A program made the position numbers and the translations under genes. A DNA stretch of 64,000 bases from an uncultured Clostridia bacterium (GTDB lineage: Bacteria; Bacillota; Clostridia; Oscillospirales; Ruminococcaceae): the NCBI GenBank assembly GCA_937906945.1, contig CALCUE010000006.1, forward strand, positions 9,015-73,014, written 5' to 3'. Below are positions 58,344 to 64,000 of the stretch, one piece after another (the first letter of the stretch is position 1; the number at the start of each line of letters is the position of its first letter). The notes under the pieces were generated by a model. That model searched no databases and was not told where the DNA came from. It saw nothing but the letters and a program-made list of their open reading frames with translations.

Positions 58344-58478
58344 AGCTTTTTCCCCCTTTCCCTTCGATTGTATAAAATTCTGTCCGCCTTTGTCAACAAA
58401 ATTCTTAAAATGTCTCTTGCGTTTCTCAAAAGATGTTGTATAATAATTGTGTAGTTTCTATTCCACGGAGGTGTTTTT

Positions 58479-58778
58479 ATGGAAATCAAAAAGACTTTGA
58501 ACGAAACCACTTTGACCATCGCTTTGGAAGGCCGTCTTGATACGACCACCGCTCCTCTGTTCGAGGAAGAAATTAAAGCTTCTCTGGAAGGCGTCACCGA
58601 ACTGATCCTCGATTTCAGCGCTTTGGATTATGTTTCTTCCGCCGGCCTTCGTGTGATCCTTGCCGCGCAGAAGACCATGAGCCGCCAGGGTGACATGAAA
58701 CTTGTCGGTGTCAACGACGATATCATGGAAGTTTTTGATATCACCGGTTTTTCCGATATCCTGACCATTGAACGGTAA
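58479..58778 (+). CDS. STAS-domain anti-sigma-factor antagonist
   Basis: 99 residues, complete SpoIIAA-like STAS fold: LTIALEGRLDTTTAPLFEEE, ELILDFSALDYVSSAGLRVI with the phosphorylatable Ser in VSSAGLR (about 58), then GDMKLVGVNDDIMEVFDITG. Such proteins bind an anti-sigma kinase or partner and release a sigma factor. No kinase (RsbW/SpoIIAB) or sigma gene is adjacent, so it is probably not SpoIIAA itself. GGAGGTG precedes the ATG. Confidence 0.93.
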   Translation: MEIKKTLNETTLTIALEGRLDTTTAPLFEEEIKASLEGVTELILDFSALDYVSSAGLRVILAAQKTMSRQGDMKLVGVNDDIMEVFDITGFSDILTIER

Positions 58779-58791
58779 ACAAAGAATGAAA

Positions 58792-58817
58792 GCTCCCCTT
58801 GCGGGGAGTTTTTTTGT
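58792..58817 (+). terminator. Terminator of the STAS gene
   Basis: CTCCCC and GGGGAG around TTGC, followed by seven T. Confidence 0.82.
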
Positions 58818-58821
58818 ATCA

Positions 58822-58853
58822 AAAAAGCCCGCCTTCGGCGGGCTTTTCTTTTT
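58822..58853 (-). terminator. Terminator of yebC
   Basis: AAAAAAGCCCGCC pairs with GGCGGGCTTTT around TTC; directly abuts the STAS terminator. Confidence 0.87.
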
Positions 58854-58860
58854 CGGAAAA

Positions 58861-59604
58861 TCAGTCTTCGTCTTCCTCTTCGGGCATATCCCAGTTGTGC
58901 CAGACGTTTTCGACGTCGTCGTTGTCCTCAAGGTTTTCCAGAAGCTTATTCATTTTGGCTACATTGTCCGGATCGTCAATGGTGCTGGTGGTCTGCGGAA
59001 CATAGGCGATATCGGCGGAAGCGAAACGGTAGCCCATTTCATAAAGGGCGTCCCGAACCGCCGGGAAAGTGTTGGGGTCGGTCTCGATCTCAGCGATGCC
59101 ATCCTCATATTTGAAGTCGTCGCCACCGGCTTCCATAACGTCCTCCATCAGCTTGTCCTCGTCCAGTTCCTCGTCCTCGATGACGATGATACCTTTGCGG
59201 TCAAACATGAAGGAAACACAGCCATTCTGTCCGAGGTTGCCGCCGAATTTGTCGAAATAGTGGCGGATATCCCCGGCGGTGCGGTTGCGGTTATCGGTCA
59301 AAGTCTCGACCATAACGGCGATGCCGCAGGGACCGTAGCCTTCGTAAATGATATTTTCAAACGTGGTCTTGTCGCCCATACCAGCGGCTTTTTTGATGGT
59401 ACGGTCGATGTTGTCGTTCGGCACGTTGTTGGCTTTCGCTTTCAGGATAAGAGCCTGCAGTTTGCTGTTGTTGTTCGGGTCGGGGCCACCCTCACGCACG
59501 GCAACGGTGATCTCACGGCCGATTTTAGTGAAAATCTTGCCGCGGGCGGCGTCGATTCCCTCTTTTTTACGTTTAATGGTGCTCCATTTAGAATGTCCAG
59601 ACAT
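58861..59604 (-). CDS. yebC: YebC/PmpR-family regulator or translation factor
   Basis: 247 residues. Starts MSGHSKWSTIKRKKEGIDAA RGKIFTKIGREITVAVREGG; also KANNVPNDNIDRTIKKA and the acidic C-terminus NVWHNWDMPEEEDED. Family members were called transcription regulators; recent work links them to relief of ribosome stalling at proline stretches. Three domains as usual. Promoter TTGAAA-17-TAAAAT lies upstream on the minus strand. Confidence 0.97.
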   Translation of the reverse strand: MSGHSKWSTIKRKKEGIDAARGKIFTKIGREITVAVREGGPDPNNNSKLQALILKAKANNVPNDNIDRTIKKAAGMGDKTTFENIIYEGYGPCGIAVMVETLTDNRNRTAGDIRHYFDKFGGNLGQNGCVSFMFDRKGIIVIEDEELDEDKLMEDVMEAGGDDFKYEDGIAEIETDPNTFPAVRDALYEMGYRFASADIAYVPQTTSTIDDPDNVAKMNKLLENLEDNDDVENVWHNWDMPEEEDED

Positions 59605-59819
59605 AGTAATCGCCCCTTATATTTTTTGGAAAAATTAGTTTACAAAAAATTTTAGCATAATTCCCCGTTTTTTTCAAGTGCTATTTCAATAATTCTTTAT
59701 TTTTCTCCTACATAAGGCCCTTTTTCCTTCCGGAAAACACCGTTTTCCCCTGTCCGTTTCCGATTTTTCCCAAAACCGAATTTTTTGCTTTTTTGAACTA
59801 AAAAAGCCATATTTTTTTG

Positions 59820-59848
59820 TTGACATCGCTAAAGAGAGATAGTATTAT
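59820..59848 (+). promoter_or_regulatory. Promoter of the type III glutamine synthetase
   Basis: TTGACA (59820-59825), 17 bases, TATTAT (59843-59848). The 287-base gap from yebC to this gene holds this promoter, the yebC promoter and AT-rich sequence; no riboswitch seen. Confidence 0.8.
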
Positions 59849-59891
59849 AAATTATATATTTACTTTTTTCGTAAAGAGGAAGGTGGCTGCT

Positions 59892-61982
59892 ATGACGGAT
59901 ATCCCGGAGATTTTCGGAAGCATGGTCTTTAATAATGAAGTCATGAAACAGCGCCTGTCTCCCGAAATTTACGCCGAATGGAAGTCGATGATCCAAAGCG
60001 GCGGTGAATTGAGCCCGAAAGTGGCGGACGCCGTAGCCGAAGCCATGAAAAATTGGGCCATCGAAAAAGGCGCCACCCATTATACGCACTGGTTCCAGCC
60101 GATGACCGGCATCACCGCCGAGAAGCACGACAGCTTTCTGCAGCCGGACGGCGAAAGCAAAGCGATCATGCGCTTTTCCGGCAAGCAGCTCATCAAAGGC
60201 GAGCCAGACGCCTCCAGCTTCCCTTCCGGCGGTCTTCGCGCCACATTCGAGGCTCGTGGTTATACCGCCTGGGATCCCACCTCCTACGCCTTCGTGAAAG
60301 ACGGTTCCCTCTGCGTTCCCACTGTTTTCTGCGGTCACAACGGCGAAGTGCTTGACAAAAAAACACCGCTGATGCGTTCCGCTGAGGCCGTCGGCAAAGA
60401 AGCGCTCCGGATCCTTCGTCTTTTCGGCGATACCGAGACGCGGAAGGTCTATGCCAACGTCGGCGCCGAACAGGAATATTTCCTCATTGACCGGGAAGCC
60501 TTCAACAAGCGCAAAGACCTCGTGATCACCGGACGCACTCTTTTCGGCTCCAAACCGCCGAAAGGTCAGGAAATGGAGGATCACTATTTCGGCGCTCTGC
60601 GTCCCCGTGTCGCCGCTTTCATGCACGATCTGGATCTTGAACTCTGGAAGCTCGGCGTCTATGCCCAGACTGAGCACAATGAAGTCGCTCCCGGCCAGCA
60701 CGAACTGGCGCCCCATTATACCAACGTCAATCTGGCCACCGACCACAACCAGCTCACCATGGAGATCATGAAAAAGGTGGCCGAAAAGCACGGTCTTTCG
60801 TGTCTTCTTCATGAAAAACCGTTCCGTGGTGTCAATGGAAGCGGAAAGCACAATAACTGGTCCCTTGCCACCGATACCGGAAAGAACCTTTTGAAACCCG
60901 GCAAAGAGCCGGAAAAGAACAAGCAGTTCCTGCTCTTCATGTGTGCCGTGCTCAAAGCCGTGGACGAACACCAGGATCTTTTGCGGATCTCGGTCGCCAC
61001 CGCCGGCAACGACCGTCGTCTGGGCGGCTCTGAAGCGCCTCCTGCCATTCTTTCCGTTTTCGTCGGCGACGATATCGCTTTGATCCTTAAATCCCTGGAA
61101 AACGGTCACAGCGGCGAGCACTGTGATACGGTCCGCATGGATACCGGCGTCGCCGCCGTTCCGGAATTCTGGAAAGACAAAACGGACCGGAACCGCACCT
61201 CGCCTTTCGCTTTCACCGGCAACAAATTCGAGTTCCGTATGCCCGGTTCCAGCCTTTCCATCGCCGGGCCCAACATCATGCTCAACACCATGGTCGCCGA
61301 CGTGCTCAGCGAGTTCGCCGACCGGTTGGAAAAAGCCGCCGATTTTGAAGCGGAACTGGACCAGCTTCTCACCGAAACCGTCCGGGCCCACAAGCGGATC
61401 GTTTTCAACGGCAACAATTATGCCGAGGAATGGCTGGTCGAAGCCAAACGCCGCGGTCTGCTCAATCTGAAAACTGCGGTTGACGCGATCCCGCTCCTTT
61501 CCGACCCGAAAAATATCGCTCTTTTCGAGCGGCACAAGATCTTCACCGCCAGCGAACTTCGCTCCCGTCAGGAGATCCTTCTGGACAACTACAACAAAGT
61601 CATCCGGATCGAAGCGCTGACCATGATCGACATGGCGAAGAAGGATATCCTGCCCGCTTGCCTGAAATACGAAAAAATGCTGGCGGAGATCGCTGTTTCC
61701 AAAAAAGCCCTCCATCTTTCCCAGGAGGATTCCGCCGATGAAGTCCTGCTTCGAAAAATCGACGCTCTCTGCGCGGAATTCCTCAAAAAGATCACCACGC
61801 TTGAGGACAATGTCGAGTCGTCCTTCCATATTCCCAATCCGCTGGAAACGGCGCAGTTCGTTTCCAGTCGTCTTCATGGCTCCATGAGCAGTCTTCGCGC
61901 CACGGCGGACGCTCTGGAAGAACTGGTCGGCGCCGAATACTGGCCTTTCCCGGTCTATTGCGACCTGCTTTTCAGCGTTTAA
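59892..61982 (+). CDS. glnN: Glutamine synthetase, type III
   Basis: 696 residues from ATG 59892 (GAGGAAGG upstream). Type III features: EIFGSMVFNNEVMKQRLSPE at the start, WFQPMTGITAEKHDSFL, YTAWDPTSYAFVKDGSLCVP, AEQEYFLIDREAFNKRKDLV (metal Glu), NEVAPGQHELAPHYTNVNLA (Glu/His), and HNNWSLATD. It makes glutamine from glutamate, ammonia and ATP as a large double-ring enzyme. Ammonia from ethanolamine breakdown would be one source. Followed 67 bases later by guaA. Confidence 0.97.
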   Translation: MTDIPEIFGSMVFNNEVMKQRLSPEIYAEWKSMIQSGGELSPKVADAVAEAMKNWAIEKGATHYTHWFQPMTGITAEKHDSFLQPDGESKAIMRFSGKQLIKGEPDASSFPSGGLRATFEARGYTAWDPTSYAFVKDGSLCVPTVFCGHNGEVLDKKTPLMRSAEAVGKEALRILRLFGDTETRKVYANVGAEQEYFLIDREAFNKRKDLVITGRTLFGSKPPKGQEMEDHYFGALRPRVAAFMHDLDLELWKLGVYAQTEHNEVAPGQHELAPHYTNVNLATDHNQLTMEIMKKVAEKHGLSCLLHEKPFRGVNGSGKHNNWSLATDTGKNLLKPGKEPEKNKQFLLFMCAVLKAVDEHQDLLRISVATAGNDRRLGGSEAPPAILSVFVGDDIALILKSLENGHSGEHCDTVRMDTGVAAVPEFWKDKTDRNRTSPFAFTGNKFEFRMPGSSLSIAGPNIMLNTMVADVLSEFADRLEKAADFEAELDQLLTETVRAHKRIVFNGNNYAEEWLVEAKRRGLLNLKTAVDAIPLLSDPKNIALFERHKIFTASELRSRQEILLDNYNKVIRIEALTMIDMAKKDILPACLKYEKMLAEIAVSKKALHLSQEDSADEVLLRKIDALCAEFLKKITTLEDNVESSFHIPNPLETAQFVSSRLHGSMSSLRATADALEELVGAEYWPFPVYCDLLFSV

Positions 61983-62049
61983 GATTTCCCATATCCCTTT
62001 GGGATTTTTACCGTATAAAATTTACTTTTCATACAGGAGGTACCCCATT

Positions 62050-63030
62050 ATGTGCAACAATGTTCGTCCCGAAACGATGGAACGCATCACTACGCCGGAA
62101 CTGGCCACCGCTTTTATTGAGGAGCAGGTAGCCGCTCTCCGCGCCCAGATCGGTGACAAGAAAGTCCTTCTTGCCCTCTCCGGCGGTGTCGATTCTTCCG
62201 TCGTTGCCGCTCTTCTTATCAAAGCCATCGGTCAGCAGCTCGTCTGCGTCCACGTCAACCACGGTCTTCTCCGCAAAGGAGAACCGGAACAGGTTATCGA
62301 GGTGTTCCGCAACCAGATGAACGCCAACCTTATCTATGTTGACGCCGTTGACCGTTTCCTTGACAAACTGGCCGGTGTCGATGATCCCGAAAGCAAGAGA
62401 AAGATCATCGGCAAAGAGTTCATCGACGTCTTCGCCGAGGAAGCCAAAAAGCTCGATGGTATCGAGTTCCTTGCCCAGGGCACCATCTATCCCGACATCC
62501 TCGAAAGCCACGGCATCAAATCCCATCATAACGTCGGTGGTCTTCCGGAAGAGCTCAACTTCGAACTGGTCGAGCCTGTCAAACTTCTCTATAAAGACGA
62601 AGTCCGCATGGTCGGTAAGACCCTCGGTCTGCCGGACAACATGGTCTATCGTCAGCCCTTCCCCGGTCCCGGCCTTGGTGTCCGCTGCGTAGGCGCCATC
62701 ACTCGTGACCGTCTGGAAGCTCTTCGTGAATCCGACGCCATCCTCCGTGAGGAGTTCGCCAAAAACGGTCTTGAAGGCAAAGTCTGGCAGTACTTCACCA
62801 TTGTTCCGGATTTCCGTTCCACCGGTATCTGCGAAGGCAAACGTACCTTCGATTGGCCGGTCGTCATCCGTGCCGTCAACTCCGTTGACGCCACCGCCGC
62901 CACCATCGAGGAAATCCCGTACGCTCTTCTCCACCATATCACCGAGCGGATCACCAGCGAAGTCAAAGGCGTCAACCGCGTCCTTTACGACCTCACCCCG
63001 AAACCCACCGGCACCATCGAATGGGAATGA
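62050..63030 (+). CDS. guaA: GMP synthase, synthetase subunit only (no glutamine amidotransferase domain)
   Basis: 326 residues from ATG 62050 (AGGAGG upstream); the usual bacterial GuaA is about 510-525 because of an N-terminal amidotransferase domain. Here residues 1-195 are the ATP-pyrophosphatase domain with the PP-loop LALSGGVDSSVVAALL (about 42-57), and about 205-326 the dimerisation domain with RQPFPGPGLGVRCVGAITRD, VPDFRSTGICEGKRTFDWPV and KPTGTIEWE. It converts XMP to GMP using ammonia, or a separate glutaminase subunit as in archaea. No such subunit is in the window. Lies directly after glutamine synthetase. Confidence 0.94.
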   Translation: MCNNVRPETMERITTPELATAFIEEQVAALRAQIGDKKVLLALSGGVDSSVVAALLIKAIGQQLVCVHVNHGLLRKGEPEQVIEVFRNQMNANLIYVDAVDRFLDKLAGVDDPESKRKIIGKEFIDVFAEEAKKLDGIEFLAQGTIYPDILESHGIKSHHNVGGLPEELNFELVEPVKLLYKDEVRMVGKTLGLPDNMVYRQPFPGPGLGVRCVGAITRDRLEALRESDAILREEFAKNGLEGKVWQYFTIVPDFRSTGICEGKRTFDWPVVIRAVNSVDATAATIEEIPYALLHHITERITSEVKGVNRVLYDLTPKPTGTIEWE

Positions 63031-63088
63031 TATCACGGAGTCACTTTCCCCGGTGAACACCTGCAAAAGTCAGGTTTTTCCGGAGCCG

Positions 63089-63107
63089 TGACAACAGATT
63101 GACAACA
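63089..63107 (+). repeat. Two 8-bp direct repeats TGACAACA, 11 bp apart, after guaA
   Basis: TGACAACA at 63089-63096 and again at 63100-63107, in helical phase, 59 bases after the guaA stop. Short phased repeats near gene 3' ends are typical of tyrosine-recombinase arm sites, but no recombinase is visible here. Confidence 0.45.
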
Positions 63108-63130
63108 AAATTCCATTATTCAAAGAATAA

Positions 63131-63169
63131 GAGCTAACTGATTTTGATTAAGTCAGTTAGCTCTTTTTT
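63131..63169. terminator. Bidirectional terminator between guaA and the NYN gene
   Basis: GAGCTAACTGA (63131-63141) pairs with TCAGTTAGCTC (63153-63163); T run on the plus strand, T-rich tail on the minus strand. AT-richer than other terminators in the window. Confidence 0.85.
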
Positions 63170-63171
63170 GT

Positions 63172-63732
63172 TTATAACTCGATGGCTCTCCTGCCACCTT
63201 GGAGGAAAGTCACATTATCATAATAATCTTCAAGTTTAGTGTATTTGCCGTTTTCAAGTGCAAACGCCTTCAACTCAGTATGGCAAGCAACATCCCATGA
63301 ATAAACTTCAAACTTCCATCCTTTTGCACTTAATCGTTTGGCATCTGCGAGGAAACCTTCTCCTGAATTTATACCAGCACCATCACCCGTCAAAAGTGCT
63401 ACCGTATTGGGCTCTGGATGGTCAAACGCCAGTCGTAATAATGCTAATTGGAGAACATGGTCAGTAGTATCAGCCTCACCATCCGTCAAGCTGCGAGGTA
63501 ATAAAGAAGGTGTAATACCTAATTGACGTACAGCATTCCAAAGTGCGTCCCCTTTGGGAGGAACGCTCCCCGCAAAGAAGATATCATCCACAGTTCTTCC
63601 TTGCATTACTAAGTTTAGCAAGCCTTTGAAATATGTTCGGTATGTTTCTCTTGCTGCTTCGGGTTCTTTAGTTGGAAGAACATGATTAAGGCCAGCATAA
63701 TGGATGTTTGAGTTATCCCAAAAAATGTACAT
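63172..63732 (-). CDS. NYN/PIN-like domain protein (LabA/DUF88 type)
   Basis: 186 residues from the ATG at 63730-63732 (AAGGAG upstream). The NYN fold's acidic positions are visible: FWDNSNIHYAG (residues 4-14), FFAGSVPPKGDALW, EADTTDHVLQLALLR and VALLTGDGAGINSGEGFLAD. Such proteins are putative metal-dependent ribonucleases, often in mobile or defence loci. Codon and base use is AT-richer than the guaA side. It overlaps in its ribosome-binding site with the end of the upstream frame. Confidence 0.85.
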   Translation of the reverse strand: MYIFWDNSNIHYAGLNHVLPTKEPEAARETYRTYFKGLLNLVMQGRTVDDIFFAGSVPPKGDALWNAVRQLGITPSLLPRSLTDGEADTTDHVLQLALLRLAFDHPEPNTVALLTGDGAGINSGEGFLADAKRLSAKGWKFEVYSWDVACHTELKAFALENGKYTKLEDYYDNVTFLQGGRRAIEL

Positions 63733-63737
63733 AAAAA

Positions 63738-64000
63738 TCACTCCTTTATTGTATCAAGTATTATATCGCTGAGAGCCTGCGACGGCACCTTCGCCCATCG
63801 GCCTGTGGTATCAAACTCCGGATAGAAATAACGCCAGCGGTCGTATTCTTCCCGGCTGATCTCGCCGGAGTCGAGCATGGCCGCAGCCTGACGCCAGGCA
63901 TACAGCATCTCATGCAGTTTTGCAGCATTAGCACCGGAACGAGGATCAATGCGCAGGCAGACTTCCCCTTCCATGTCACCGCCCATTTCATCAACCCTCA
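63738..64000 (-). CDS. C-terminal part of an unidentified protein, runs off the window
   Basis: The frame is open through the window edge; an internal ATG exists at 63984-63986, but the residues before it (RVDE) continue the frame, so this may be the end of a longer protein. Visible: CLRIDPRSGANAAKLHEMLY, AWRQAAAMLDSGEISREEYD, RWRYFYPEFDTTGRWAKVP. It is helical and ends in ALSDIILDTIKE. I suspect an integrative-element gene from context but do not recognise it. Translationally linked to the NYN gene. Confidence 0.6.
   Translation of the reverse strand, partial: RVDEMGGDMEGEVCLRIDPRSGANAAKLHEMLYAWRQAAAMLDSGEISREEYDRWRYFYPEFDTTGRWAKVPSQALSDIILDTIKE

Noticed and set aside
59829..61877. A 682-codon open frame opposite the type III glutamine synthetase
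   Set aside because: Antisense shadow; the plus strand encodes a complete glutamine synthetase with its own promoter and ribosome-binding site.
61983..62049. Purine riboswitch before guaA
   Set aside because: The 67-base gap holds only a small ATCCC-TTT-GGGAT hairpin and the ribosome-binding site; there is no room for an aptamer.

Overview
The window is a dense chromosomal segment of a spore-forming Clostridia-type Firmicute. Support comes from dipicolinate synthase genes (dpaA/dpaB), DnaD/DnaI-type primosome proteins, long-form HPF, YmdB, RecD2, type III glutamine synthetase, a cobalamin-dependent ribonucleotide reductase and textbook SigA promoters (TTGACA-17-TATAAT) with strong intrinsic terminators. 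Core genes look GC-moderate to GC-rich. Three stretches look more AT-rich and foreign: about 26.1-27.4 kb, possibly 40.8-41.5 kb, and 63.1 kb to the end. Placement below class level (Oscillospirales-like) is a guess.

Region by region. 1-6.3 kb (minus strand) is an ethanolamine-utilisation microcompartment operon: eutS-eutP-eutA-eutB-eutC-eutL-(BMC shell protein with a C-terminal Rho_N-like tail)-eutE, with eutE cut by the window edge. It lacks eutVW between eutP and eutA and has one strong promoter in front of eutS. 6.5-14.5 kb holds a PHP phosphoesterase, tRNA-Gly(GCC), two GNAT acetyltransferases, primosome genes dnaD/dnaI, a cytidylate-kinase-like protein, the rpsF-ssb-rpsR operon and prfB without its usual frameshift. 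14.7-22.6 kb (plus strand) holds a zinc-ribbon membrane protein, a polysaccharide deacetylase with a mother-cell-sigma-like promoter, hpf, the operon trpS-ymdB-solute-binding lipoprotein, and a DAK2/FakA-like kinase. 22.6-31.4 kb holds a Nudix hydrolase, a fabD-like gene divergent from acpP, proS, a lipoprotein cassette flanked by a duplicated rarA 3' end, rarA-glyA, a lipid kinase and thioredoxin.

31.5-45 kb holds tRNA-Gln(CTG), a PfkB sugar kinase, an AGCS symporter, the housekeeping operon DUF951-prfA-tsaC/sua5-coaE-lytic transglycosylase-M18 aminopeptidase, a membrane protein with a DUF5714 protein, an XRE regulator, an S1-domain protein, a glucosaminidase, and dpaAB divergent from an unknown small membrane protein across a 10-bp inverted repeat. 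45-52 kb holds recD2, the mreB-traX-ABC exporter operon, and a CaCA antiporter preceded by a yybP-ykoY manganese riboswitch with its own terminator. 52-63 kb holds nrdJ, a MATE transporter, a small helical protein, an AIM24-family protein, mutY, a STAS protein, yebC, type III glutamine synthetase and an amidotransferase-less GMP synthase. After guaA the DNA changes character (NYN-domain gene, open reading frame running off the edge, two helically phased 8-bp repeats), consistent with the start of an element integrated at the 3' end of guaA.

Themes: ethanolamine breakdown in a B12-dependent compartment, B12-dependent nucleotide reduction, nitrogen assimilation linked to GMP synthesis, sporulation, and gene ends (rarA, possibly guaA) used as insertion sites. 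No CRISPR array, rRNA, transposase or integrase gene was seen.
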